From Ceratotherium simum simum (Eukaryota > Chordata > Mammalia > Perissodactyla > Rhinocerotidae), in assembly GCF_000283155.1 (NCBI RefSeq), contig NW_004454156.1, forward strand, positions 35,540,271 through 35,604,270: a stretch of DNA of 64,000 bases, written 5' to 3'. The position numbers were made by a program, and so were the translations under genes. A model generated the notes under the pieces. The model searched no databases and was not told where the DNA came from. It was given only the letters and a program-made list of their open reading frames with translations. Below are positions 35,204 to 48,679 of this stretch, piece after piece. Position 1 is the first letter of the stretch, and each line of letters opens with the position of its first letter.

Positions 35204-38200
35204 CTGCGGAGAGACCAGAAACGGATGAGACAGCCAGTCCCACTCCCGTCCTCGCCCCACAGCTCCTAGGGCAGCGCAGGGCACAGGGGTGGTTTGGAGC
35301 AGGGCTCCTCCACCTCAGCACTATTAACATTCGGGGCCAGATCATCCTTTGTTGTGGGGCCGTCCTGTGCATTGTAGGATGTTGAGCAGCATCCCCGGCC
35401 TCTGCCGGCTAGATGCCAAGACCCCCCCGCCAAGTCGTAACAATAAAAAATGTCTCCAGACATTGCCAATGTCCCTGGGGGGGAAATGGCCCCTGGTTGA
35501 GAACCACTGGTTTAGAGAGACTTCAGAGGCCGGAGAAGCCATGAAGAGACCTCAGCGGAGGCCGGACCATCTGACCACATATATCAGAGTCCCCAGTGGG
35601 CTCCAGCCTCCTTAGGCAGGAACCTATGGATTCTAGGGTCTTCAGGCTTAGAGAGAATCTAACATCAATTCTTAAACCTCTTGGCAGTATAGCCATAGCT
35701 TGCACACCTCCACTGATGGGGAGCTCACCCCATTAGAAGGCAGCTCCTTTCATCCCAGAAATTTGAATCTTTTTTCCTATATTAAGCCAAACTGTGTCTC
35801 CTTGTCACGTCCAGCTTAGTCAACACAGCCTCGGACCCAGGGCCCTCGAAATAGTTGTGAGCCTTCTGCCCCAGAACAGATGGCGCCGCAGAACCTCGGA
35901 GCCAGGAGTCCTGGTTCCCCAAGGGTTACATACTTGAGATAAATCTGAAGTCCAGACAGAGCCTACAGGGCCGGGGGGGCTGCCATGTCCCCAACCGAAT
36001 TTGACACCACCCCCCTCTCTTCTCCCGCATTCCAGTCACACTGCTGTCCTCTACTTCATGAGCAGGTTTTGGCCCTCTTGCCACAGTGTGTCGCAGGCTG
36101 TGCACCAATCTGCTCTACAGCAATGGGGGGCTGAGATGAACAGGCCTCATCTCCCTGTGGCCAGTTTGAGGGCAAAACCGGAAGGTGCCTGGGTGGCATC
36201 TCAGCCCCCATTCCAACCCTCTACCCACCAGAAAGAACCATTGAAGAGAATCAAAGAAACAAAGAGCCTACAAAGATCCAATAAAAATTCCCCAGCAGCA
36301 CCTGCATTTCCTCCACCATCTCCTTTGCTCAGTGCAGACATTAAAGTCTTCCAGGGGTTTCTGAAGAATCCCAGAGGATCAGGGCTGGGAGAGCCCTTCA
36401 GATCCACAATGCCCAGCCTCCTTGTGTTACAATGGGGAGACTGAGGCCCAGAGAGGGCGAGGCATTTGCCCAAGGTCACCTAGCAAGCCCGTGGCAGAGC
36501 AGAGCCTGAAATCCACTCCCTCCACTCCCAGCTCTGCGCTGTCAGCCACTGGGGCCTGTCTCACTTCCCCCCCTCCCGACTCCCCCATCTTCGGATGCCG
36601 GGACCCAGCCCCATCCCTCCCATCCCACAGTTCAGCCCCCAGACCCACCTGGAGGGGTCCTCCTCGGGGGAGAAGGGGCCCTGTAGCTTAATGACGTTGA
36701 GCTTCCCCTCGAAGACGCCATAGCTGAGGGTGACCTGGCAGGGAGAAGCGGAGAAGAGAATGAAGGTTGGGAAGTGTCACACTGGGGACCCCACAAGGGG
36801 ACAGCGTGTGGGGAGAAGCAGGGAAGGAACATAAGGTATTCTGAGGGCACGGAGAGCCTGCCTCTGTGCCCGAATTCCCCTTAGCTGTGGGTGCGTCACC
36901 GAGGAGCCTGAAGCCTGCAGAGCACTTTCATGCCCAGATCTCATTTGTGCCCCCAACAGTCCGGCTTACCTGGGAGGCTGGTACAATTCCCTCATCCACA
37001 GACTGGGAAACTGAGGCTCAAGAGGGAAGGCACCTTCCAGGAAGTTGCGGCCTGGATGGAGGTTTCCTGAGACTCGCTGTGGGGCCCTGGCCACGTGCTC
37101 TCCACCCGGAGCCCCGAGTTACTCCACACGCAATGAGGGTGAGGGATAATGACCCCCGGCGAGAGGCAGTCAGGCACAGTGGTTAAAGACTGTGGGCTTA
37201 GGGGCCACCCAACCAGGGGGCAAATCCCCTCTGCCTTGTACCAGCTGTGTGTCATGGTTAGTTCTGCTCTCTGGGCCTCAGTTTCTCCATCTGTAGAATG
37301 GGTATAGCACCAACCTTGTGTGAATGTTGTGAGGAACCAGAGTTAAAGAAAAGAAGGCCTCTAGTGTGGTACCTGGCATGTGGGGTGCTCTGGAAACCCC
37401 AAACATTAAGGGCCCTGGTTTTGGCTACCCCAAATCTGCCCCTCTTTCCTAACCGGACCAACCCTGAACCCCAGTTCCAGGCTGGCCAATCAACGCTAAT
37501 TCTAGGTGCCGCTAGGAGACAGGTCATGTGACCCAAGCGAGGCCATCTGACCAATAAGCACCAGCCTTGGGATCTGGTGGAAGGAGATAGGTGAAAGACA
37601 CCTGGGGCCGCCATCTTGCCAGCACGACAAGGGGCAGGCTGCCTGAGAATGAAGCCAACATGGGGGAGGGCAGATGAGAGAGGGGACAGTCGGAGCTCCC
37701 AGACCACACCAGCTCTAGCAAGTCAAGCCAAGCCCTCGGCTTCTCAGGTACGCGGGCCCATAAACATCCTTTTGGGTTTGACCAGTCTGGGACGCCTTTC
37801 TGTTGTTTACAGCCTAAAGGGTCTGACTCACACTGTTGGGCCGAAGACCCCAGGGACGTCCCAGCCAGGACCATCTACAGGCTGCAGACCCATGAGCTGG
37901 AGAGCAGCAACTGCAGGGCAGCTCCAGGTGGACCTCAGCAGAGTCATTACCTGCCAGGTGGGATGGGGTCCCAGCCCGACATTATGCCCGAGTGTCCTCA
38001 CTGAAGGCCTGGCCCTTCCCAGTAACATCTGGGTTAGAAGGAACAGCAGCGAGCAGTGGACAGGTGAGCTTTGACCAAGGAGGCAGCTGCCAACAGGAGG
38101 AGTTGGAAAGGGCAGGCCTGGCCCCCAGGGGGATGGAGGGAGGATGGAAGATTGAAGGATGGAGAGAGGGACGGGAGGTAGCAGGTGGGGAGCAGGGTGG

Positions 38201-41200
38201 TCTGACCCTGCAGACAAGCTTCATCTGTCTGTGTAGGTCCTTCCAGCTGGAATTGGGGAATCAGATCAAATAATTAGCATCACAAATGCCAGCCCTTGAG
38301 AGTTAAAGGTGGAGAGGGCTGAGTCACCGTGTGCCCTTAAGGTGGGCCTTTGCCACGCTGGGCCTCAGTTTCCCCATCAATAGGGGATAGCCCACACACA
38401 CCTCCCCCACCGCCACCTGCCCCAGGGCCGCTCACCTGCTCCGGGAGCTGGGCAGCCCCCAGCAGCTGCAGTGTCTCCAGGTGCGAGTGGAAGAGGGGGC
38501 TGGGCTGCAGGTGACCGCCCAGCTTGCACTCAATGATGTAGCCCACAGTGCAGTCGTCAGGCAGCCGGATGAGCGCAGATGTGTCCACGAAGCGGGGGCC
38601 ACTGAGGGACAGAGCCGTGCTGTGGCCTCTGGCTAGGCCCTCCACACCTAGAGCCCTCCCCCGCTCCCAGAAGGCCCACCCTCCGCCAGCACATCTGCAG
38701 GCCAGAGCTCGGCTCTAGCACCTGCCTCCTGTGTACTGTGCGACCTCGGGCAAGTCACAAACCTCGGGGAGCCTCAGTTTCCACTGCTGTGAAATGGGTA
38801 TGATAATAGCCTCATCCTCACAGGGCCATGGTGAGGATGAAGTGGAGGAACGATGAGACGAAGCCCGTTATAAATGTATCCCTTCCTTCTATCCCTTTCT
38901 TTTCATTCATTCATTCACCATTCAGCTTGAGCATCTACCTGGTGCCAGACACCATGCTAGGGCTGAGTGAGGATACAGAGATGAGAAAGAAACCCTCCTG
39001 CCCTCAACAGCAGCCCCCATTCTGGGGGGAGACAGACAGACGAGCAGGTCATTTCAGAGTAGGACTGGCGCTAAGTCAGAGGGAAGCAGGAGGCCTGCGG
39101 GACACAGGGTGGGAAGGCGGGCTTCCCAGAGGAGGTGGCAGTTTTTGTTTTGCTTTGTATTTAATCGTGACAGCAGCGGTCTTCAAAGGGAGTCTTACAG
39201 GATGAGCTGGAGTCAGCCAGGTGTCTGCCGTAGGGGGGGCAGCACCCCAGGCAAGGGCGTCACCTGACTGCTCTGACCCCATTAACACCCTGGGGGCTGG
39301 GTTGGGCAGTCTCCCGCTGCTGCACAGGATGCCTGGCCAAGGGGGCCAGGGGAGTAGAAACCCACTTTCACGTCCCCCCCGCCCCCCCCCGGCCGCATCT
39401 GCCCAGAGGAGGTGCCTTTTTCTAATTCACACGAAGGTAGCATAGAGGCAGGCAGAAGACCCCAGTCCCAGGCAGACCCCCGTCCCGGGTACACGCCTGC
39501 TGTCGACATGCCCTAGGGCAGTGTTCCTGCTCCTACTCAGGCACGAATGCCCCGGAGGACCCCCGCCCCCATCCAGGGCAGGGACAGGGCAGGCTGGTGC
39601 AGAGGCAAAGCATGCAGGCCTTGCATCCAAACCCAGCAGCTGGGTGACCTTGGACCTGGGTGACCTTGGACCAGTCGTTGGCTTAACTTCTCGGTGCCTC
39701 AGTTTCCTCAGCTGTAGAAACGAGGCTAACGGCCCCTTCCTCCTCAGATGCTGTGAGACCCTTGGTGGAGCACAGCCTGGCTCAGAGTCAACCCTCAATA
39801 CACGGTGGTGACACTGATGTTGCTGTTAATAATAACAACAGTCTGTCCAGGCAGACGTCAGGAGGCCAGGCCTTTGCCACTTCCTCTCGAGAATACTGGT
39901 GCCCCCCACCCCATACTGAGAGCTTCCACCACCCTAGGATCTCCCTCAATCTGGAGCCCTCTAAGGCCATCCCAGCTCAAATGCCACCTCTTCCAGGAGG
40001 CCTTCCCTCCTCTTCCCTCCTCTGAGTGCCACTACACTTGGCCTTCAGCTCCCTGTGCCAATGACCGGTCAGAAGAGGGCTGCAAACGGGACCTAATGTT
40101 TGCCTGGCTCCCACCAGGTGCCAGCCCAGACACTTCCTCATTTAACAGCCATTGGCCGTGCATTCTCATGTCCATTTTACAGATGGGGGCACTGAGGCCC
40201 CTGAGATTACGCAACCTCCCTGTGTGTGGCAGAGTGCAATGGGCGGTGCACCCCCGAGGGCAGGGTGGCAGGAGCCTGCTCACCACTAACTCTGTAACTC
40301 GGTGACACAGCATGAATAGGGGTAGTTTCTCCTGGGCTTGCTCTCAAGCCCTTCCTGCAGCAACGGCCCCACACACCAGCCACCCCCACCCCATCCCCCA
40401 CTTACCTGGCCCATGGGGCCATCTTCAAAGCTAGTTTGCGGTTGATGCAGAAGCCGGCACCCCCAGTGGCGAACCAGAACCGTACCAGCCTCTGGGGGGA
40501 GAGGAAGGGAGGGCCAAGGTGCGGGGTGAGCCTGGAGGTGGGGTGGGTGGGGGCAACAGCTTGGCCATCCCTCACTTCCAGCCAGCAGGCTCAAAACCTT
40601 TTTATTTCACATCTCGCTAGAGTCTTGCTGCAGCCTGACATTATTATGCCCATTTTACAGAAAAAGAAACCAAGGCCCAAAGTCACATAACTAATCAAGA
40701 TTGATGGTGTCTCCAATGAGACCCTAATCTGGCTGGATTCCGGTTAAAGAGGACATGTGTCATATCCATCAGCCCAGCACACCTTACCCCTTTCCCCAGA
40801 GACATGTCTCTACCTCACCCTATGTGGTTCAGGAGGGGCTGCCACACACAGCCCCTGCTCCCTTAGGACAGAGGCAGGGAAGTGCCCTGGGAATGAGGGA
40901 TCACAAGGCCACACCCCTTGACCCAGTGATTGGCTCAGCAACAGGCACATGACTTAGGCCAGCCAATCAGAGTTCTTCCCTGAACCGTATATGCTAATTG
41001 TGAGAAAGATGCTCTCTGCAGGGTCACCAGCTCTGGGAGCTATAATCCTGATGCCACCCACATGGGCCACTTACACTGGCCTCGCCACTCCCAACTCCTG
41101 GGACCGAGAAAGCTTTTCCACAAAAGGAGAAAAGGAGGCCTTGCATGGAGTAAAGAGAGGACAGACCGGCCTGTGAGACCGAGACCAGGAGACCCCTTGA

Positions 41201-44200
41201 TATCTCGGTCACAAGAACCAACATCCCTCTGCGGTCTGAACCATTTTCTGCCACTGCCCAACAGCACCACAGCCCAAGGTCTCTTCCCCCTCCTCTGGGA
41301 GGACCCATGAATTCACCCATGGATTTCTCTAAGGCTTTTGGGAAACACTGTGCCCTTTCAGCCATACCACCTCTTGGTGGAACAAGTTCCCTGAGGTTAT
41401 CTTCTCCCAGGTACACAACTGGTGCTTCCTTGATGCATGTTGCGTGGGTTTGGGTTATCCCCCACGCGGCAGCAGTGAGAAGAGCCCTGGGCAGGGAGTC
41501 GGGCAGCCTGACTCTGAGGCCCCCACCTCCTCCACTGCACAGCTGTGCAACCTTGAGAAAGTCACCGCCCCTCTCTGGGCCTCAGATTTGTCACCTGTGA
41601 GCACAACATCTGCTCCAGTTCTGGAAGCTGAAGGTGCTCCTGGCCCGGGGGTGTCCTCCTCCTAAAGACCTCTATGAGTTTACTTCTGGAAACTCTACCC
41701 TCTTACAGAGAGGTCAGGGCTCAACAAGGCAGAATGAATGGTTTCCTAAGGACCTGGCACACAGTGGGTGCCCAATAAATGCTTGTTGAATGAATGAATG
41801 AGTGCAGGGCCTCCGCTCTCATATCATTACCACGACAGCAGCGATAACAATATAAGCGCCTAACCCTGAGCACTGACTGGGCCCAGCCCTGTGCCAAGAG
41901 CTGTGCCATAGACGAGCAGACTAATAAGCACAAAAGTGAGGTCACTTGCCTGACCTCCCAGAGCCGGGACCGACCCAGAAACAGAGTTCTTGGCCCCTTT
42001 GCTGTCCCACCCTGGGGGACCCCAGGGTCTGAACAGGCCACGACACTCTGGGGCAGAGTCCTGGGATCCCACCGGTGGGGTGTGTGTCAAGGAGGGCATT
42101 CATGCAGGTTGTGGGGCGGGGACTGAGTGTGCCCAGCAGGGTGCTGAGCCTGCCCGGGAAGAACGGGCTGGGAGATGAAGGCTGAGCTGAGTCCTGTACT
42201 GATGCTGACACGTCCTCGTGTCTGTTACCTGCCAGGTCCCGCTCCAAGCACCTGGATAGATGACCTCATTTAATCCTTTCTGTTTGGTTCACAACCACAC
42301 ACACCCTATGAGGTAAGGACTGTTATCACCCATTTCACAGATGAGGAACCTGAGGCGCAGAGAGATGGGGTGATTTCAATCAAGATCACTAAGCCAGGAG
42401 GTGGCAGGCTGGCATGTGATCCCAGGGAGGTGGAGCAGAGTTCTCAACCCCTAAGGCCAGGGTGAGGTGGGTGGGAGCCTGGGAGAGCTCAGCTCACCCG
42501 AAATCGACTCACACACCCAGCCCTGGGCCCAGGAGGGTTTAATTAGGGCTCACAGGCTGATTAGCTGATAATTAAGGCTTGGTGTTCCCTGCTCTTGGTT
42601 TTCCTAATGAAGCAGATGGTGACCGAGGGAGGGAGAGAGCCCCACAGCGGGCCAGCTCCCGCTCCAGGCGCTGCCTCCAGGGAGGGGGCTCCCAAACTCG
42701 CCTTTTCGCAGGACCAAGGGAGCCCTAGGGGGCTGGTCCACACACCACCAGAAGCCTGGTGGGTCCTGGGGCCCCAGGGAGAACCCACAACATACTTATA
42801 CTAAAAAATTCTTCACTGTTGATCTGAAAGTCAAATGAAACTGATATCCTGGTTTTTTGTTTATTTGTTTTCTAAATCTGGCAACCCTAACAGTGTCCAC
42901 CCAGGTCTGGAGCTAAGCTGGCACTAGGCCCCTGTTGTGCCGGGTGTCAGCTCTCCACCTGCTGGTTAGTGAAGTCTGGGGGGAGGAGGGTCCTAGGGGA
43001 GGCGAGTGTCTAGGGACGCAGGGCAGCCGGAGTTTACACCCGGCCCAGCAGTTCTCAGCGTTTTGACAACCTGTACAACTAACGATGACACCAGGGGGCT
43101 GGGAGCCCTGCCTGGAGTCCCGAGTCTTCAGTTCACTGCCTCGGTGACCTCACCGAGTGACCAGGACAAGCCACTGCCCTCGGCGACGGAGGCCCTCCTA
43201 TGTGCCAGTCTCTGTGCCTTACCTGCATCATTTCAGTCTCCCCATTTCACAGAAGAGGAGACTGAGGATCAGAGATGAAGTCACCAGCCCAAACACACAG
43301 CAAGGAGGCCAAACGTGAAACCTAGAAAACCCACTGGACTCTCTCCTCCCCAGCCCCGCCCCCGGCCTGGCCCCGCCCTGGTCTTGCCACGCCCCCATCT
43401 GGCCCCGCCCGAGCCTGGCCCCGCCCCCGGGGCCGGTGTCCACTGGACTAAGGAGGAAGGGAGGGACTCACCGTGCGGTTGCGGGGTCGCGGCTCAGAGG
43501 CGTGGATGGGCCGGTTCAGGCTGGGCCGGCCTAGGTAGACGTCGCGGGTCAGCGGGAAGGTTTTTAGCAGCTTCAGCAGCGACCGCGCGTTCACGTAGTT
43601 GTCGTCGTCCACGTGGCAAAACCACCTGTGGGGATGGAAGGGGGCACAGTGAGCTTGGAGGGGGGTTCCTAGAGAGGCGCCCCTGGCCCCCATAGTCAGT
43701 CAACAAACAGTTACCCGTGGGGGTGACTAACATTTAAAGCATTTGTTAGGTGCCAGGCAGCCTCTCTTGTAAGCTTATAAGGAAGGCGTGCCCACTTAAC
43801 AGGTGGGGACCAAGACTCAGAGAGGTAAAGACACTTGCGCAAGGTCACACAGCCACTGAATGGCAGGATTTGAACTCAGAAGGCCTGCCCAGCCCACTGA
43901 ACACTGCCCACTGGGTGGATGGGTGGGTGGAGTCCAGAGGCCCTACATGATTAAATTCACAGGACCCAGGGGACTTCACTTTTTTGACACAACACCCCAT
44001 TCAGGAACTGGCCTGAGGCAGAGGTCACACCTGCCCGCAGAGACCCAGATGCGCTCACCTCAGCCCGCTGGCCAGGAAGGCGTCGAACTCGGCAGCCATC
44101 TTGCAGGACAGGGCGGGGTGGCTGTGCTCTGCAGAGCAGTTGGTGATGATGAGGTGGGACCCTGGAGACGTGAGGCCAAGTCAGGGGACCCTGCCCCACT

Positions 44201-47200
44201 CCTCCCCACAGCCCTGCACCCAGTGAGAAAGCAGAGCACAGCCAATGGACAGCAGCTGGGCCGGGAGCCACGTGTCCAGGGTCTTGTCCAGCACAGCCAC
44301 ACCCGTTTCCAGGGAAGAAGCTGCCCCTCCTGGGCAAAGGGGAATCCCCACGTGCCAGGGGTGCCCCTGTTTCCTGGGGACCCGCAGGCCAGAGGACAGC
44401 CACCCCAACTTTCCCTGGCGGCAGCCGAGACGCCCCCACCCGCCAGAGTTACCCAATCTCTCCTGGAGGCCTTCATCCGGGCTGTCGGTGAAGACGAAAG
44501 TCTAGAAAGAACAAACAGGCATCAGGATTCCGGCCAGCCAGCCCACCGCCCACCACAGCCAAGCCCCGGACGAACCACCCGCCCAGACCTCTGTCGTCCT
44601 TCAGGGACGGTCACACACCCTCTCACAGTCGCACACTCCTTTGGGACAACATGACTTTCTCAGCTAAACCCCCAAACAACACACACAACCCAGCTTCTGT
44701 AGACACACAGCTTCCCGGTGTACACCAGCCCTGGTGTCTCGCTCACACACAGCCCCTTACAGACCAGCACCCAGGGACCCTACCAGTCCCACACCCTGAC
44801 ACACCCTCTTCCATCGCACACACAGCACAGTCCCCCCTCCACAGTCTCACACAACCCTAAACACTTCGTCAGGAGACAGACTCTGTGTGAAGAGACCCAC
44901 ACGCTGGGACACCGCACCCCTTAGATGTCACAACCTCCACAGCCACACAAACCCCCCCGTGCAAGTGCGGGGAACCTTCCGCATCTCAGAAATTTTGCAT
45001 CTTGACCCGATCCAGCTCTCCCCGATTGGAGCTGCTCCCGCCGGGAGCTGTCACACGCCCGGTCCCCGATGACCTCCCTGAACCTCGAGGCAGATGCTGC
45101 GATCTGTCCCCTCCCAGATGGCAGAACTGAGGGTAAGTGACAGACCGAGGCCGTGCAGTCGGCAAGTGCCAAGCTGGGATTCGAAGCCACAGGCCTCGGA
45201 CCTCTCCTTGCCACCTCCCTGGGTGGGTGGAAGCCACTCAACACCCTAAATGAACTGAACACAAACTCTAAAGAGAGGAGAGACAAGCCCTCCAGGGGCA
45301 GCACGTGGCAGGATGGAGACGTGCCAGCCGGGACTGGTCCCACACCCGCTCCACGCCCAGCCCAGCAGAGCCTCTCGCTGCCCGAGCACATCCAGGGCCT
45401 CCTCTGACCCCTAGGCTGCCCTGCCCAGGGCCTGGGGCACTTTTGAACCTCTTCCAAGTGAGGACCAAGGAGAAAGCATCCCACCCAGGGAGCCCCTGAC
45501 CTCCCCATGCCCCACTCAGGCCACACCCGGGCCCAGCCCTGTCCTCCCTCCAAGCTCGGGGCCTCCAACCGCACTGCCCCTCCCTGTTCATCCACAGACC
45601 TCTCTGTCCTTTCCAGAAATCAGCCCTTCAGATCAGAACAGCCCCTGCCTTGAGCCTCAGTTTACCCATCTGTAAAATGGGGAATTGTGGTAGCTGTGAT
45701 GTAAAACGAAATAATGTGTGAAAGAACACGGCAGAGTTGGCAGTGAAGCCAGGCTCAGCTTGCTGTATCTCAGGGGAAACTGAGGCACGGGAGGCCAGAA
45801 GCCAAGGCTGGGCACAGGAAGGGGCAGAAGGGAACCAGGGCTGTCTCCCCACAGCCATGGCCTTCTTCTGAGCCCCTATTATCTCTCAATGGATTATTGC
45901 AAGGCCCTGCCTCACTCCCTCAGATCTGTTTTCCTGTCAGGACCAGAATCAGGTAATAGCCATACCCACCAGCCCCACTAACACCTTCTGTATCTCCCTA
46001 CTGCCCTTGGGATTAAGTCCAGCCTACTAAGTGTGCCCAGTGAGGGGCCACCTGGCCCTGCGCATGACACAGCCTTTCTCATCACTTCCTGCCCCACCCC
46101 TAGGGCCGCTCTTGAACCTGAAGGTCTTTCACTTCCCCAAATACGCCACACACACACTTCTCCGAGCCTTGGTACATGCTGTGCCCTCTTCTCTCCCCTT
46201 AACTCCCAGCTCAGTCATCACCTCCTCCAGAAAGCCTTCCCTGACACCCCTCCCATGTGCTCCTGTTCCTCCTTATGGTAACAGCAACCCCTCAGTTAAG
46301 GAAATCTACCCCTTGGTCTCTCCCACCAGACAGTGACATCCTGGAGGGCACAGACCTGGTCTGATTTGTCTCCCTGTCCGGCACCCGGCTTGCCCCTGGG
46401 AGGCCTGGGCAGCGTCCAGCTTCTGAGCCTCTCTCCCTGGGGTCTGTCTCCATCAGATTTAGCTAACACTGGGGGTCCCTGGATTTCTCTGGGGAAAGTG
46501 TTGGTGGCCCAAGCCCAGACCCTGGTCCTCTTTTCCATCCCGTCCACTCCCTCGGTGACGCCATCCAGCCTCTCAGTTTTAAACTCCCTCAAGAAGCCAG
46601 AGAGTCTCGCGTTCACACCTCCAGCCCTGGCCTCTCCCCAGCTCTCACATCCACCATCGCCACGATTTCTCCCCCGGAGCCCAAGGCTGATGCCCGAGCT
46701 CCCCCAGGCCTGTCCTTCTCTCTGTCTTCCCCATCCTGCTAGGACCCAACACCCTGGGCTCACCGTGCCTCCTCTCTTTCTGTCACACCCACACCCAGTC
46801 TGTCACCACTCTGTCCACCCAACCTTCAAATCGCCCGGGATGCGACCTCTCCCCACCAGCCCCCAGGGCCGCCCAGTGGTCCAGTCCACCCTCGTCACCT
46901 CCTGCCTGCTTTGCTGCAGTCGCCTTTGCCCTGGTCTCCCTGCTCAGTCCTGTCCCCACCCCATCTGTTTTCAACACAGCTCCTGAGGGAGCCTGGAGAA
47001 TAAGGCAGGCCTTTCTTGCCCTGCTCCCTGGCAAACTTCTGCCACCAAACAGCCACCAGAGAGTGGAACTCTCTCGAGTTTGGAGCATGGGCCAAATGGG
47101 CCAAGGAATAAGCCCGAACGAATCGGCGGGGAAGGGAGAGGAGGGGCCCTGCAGGGCCGGGCTGGGCAGGCCATGAGGCTGGTGTGTCAGTCCCTGGGAA

Positions 47201-48631
47201 CCTGAGGTTGGCACAGAGCGGTGGGCAGAGTTTCCTGAGCCACGGGTGGCATTTGATTGTTTAGGGAGGGGACCCTGACGATGGTTAAAACCTCACAGGA
47301 AAACAAAGGGACAGGCAGCCTGCTGGGGGCAGGGGAGGGGGTAGCCAGGACCATCTGCTGCAGAGGAGGGGGGTGGGCCGGCGCTGCTCCCCACAGCCCT
47401 CAAGGGAGCTCCCCCTGGATCACAAAACATGCCTCCCCAGCCCACCCCCTCCGCCTGGGACAAAGGCCGGCACATGAGCCCCGGACCACTGCCACAAAGG
47501 CCCACCTGCCACCCGGCCGCCCTTAACCAGCTGGGCAGGCGCCCAGCCCTGGAGTTAACCAGCTCGGGCCTGCTCCTGAGGGCAGAGCTGAGAGAGGCTC
47601 CCAGACCCTCCTGTCCTGTGCAGATGGGGAAACTGAGGGCTGAAAGGGGGAGGGCCTCGGCCAAGGTCGCAGGAAGAGATGATTCAAAGGGGGGAAATGA
47701 AGTGGGTCTCCCTCTCTCCCCTTCTGTTCTGCCGTCTGAACATCCTTCCTTCTTTCCACTCTGCCTCAAAGGACACAATTTCTAGACTCTGTCGCTTGTG
47801 CTGGGGTCCAACTGAGCATTCATCTCCCACCTCTGCTTAACGGTGCTCCGTTTCCTCACTTGTGAAATGGGGATACGTATCAGAACCTACCACTCAGGGT
47901 TGTTCTGAGGGTTAACGAGAGTGATGCATCTGATACGCAGCCCTCAGACACGGAGCGGTGGCAGGTGCCCCCTCTGGTTGCCTGGCTGGCATCTTGGGTT
48001 GAGCTCAGGGCACAGAGTGGGTGGCTGCTCGCCTCTCCCCTGCTGGCCTGGTCCGCCAGGCTGCAGGCCCAAGGACCCTCTCCTGTGGCTCAGTGATCCA
48101 GGCAGCCCTGGGATCCGGGGTCTCAGCAAAGAGAGGGGCGGGGTGCCCCTGGGCTCTGCCCCCTCAGGCCTTTGGGGTGCTGCTGGCAAGCACCTCCTCC
48201 TGCCTGTGCTCAGTTTCCTCATCCAGAGCAAAGGCGCCACCATGGTGATCCAGACAAGACAGGAAAGGGCCTCAGACCATGTGAGGCCACGCTCCGGGGG
48301 ACACACAGACACAGCGCCATAAACAGGAAGGTCTGTGGGGAGGGCCAGGCTCGGCAGCTTCCGAGGGAGGAACCAGAGTCTCCCCAAGATGAGAAGCTGT
48401 GTGGGGCCCCAGGGAAGAGCCTGGGGTGCTGGGAGCCCGGCAGGGAAAGGGTTAATCCAGGGTGCTAGGACCTCAGGGCCAGGAAATCGGGGTGGGGGGT
48501 CCCCTCTCCCCAGGGGGACCTGACATCTTCCAGACATTACCTCCCCTCCTCTTTGGTCTCCCAGGAGCCCCCGACCTCCTCCGGAGGCTCAGTCACTTCC
48601 TCCCACTGAGCCAGCCGCCAAGGTGGGGACG

Positions 48632-48679
<48 letters not shown>

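Noticed and set aside
43860..44654. 264-codon plus-strand open frame
   Set aside because: Antisense shadow of MFNG exons 2 and 3 plus MIR.
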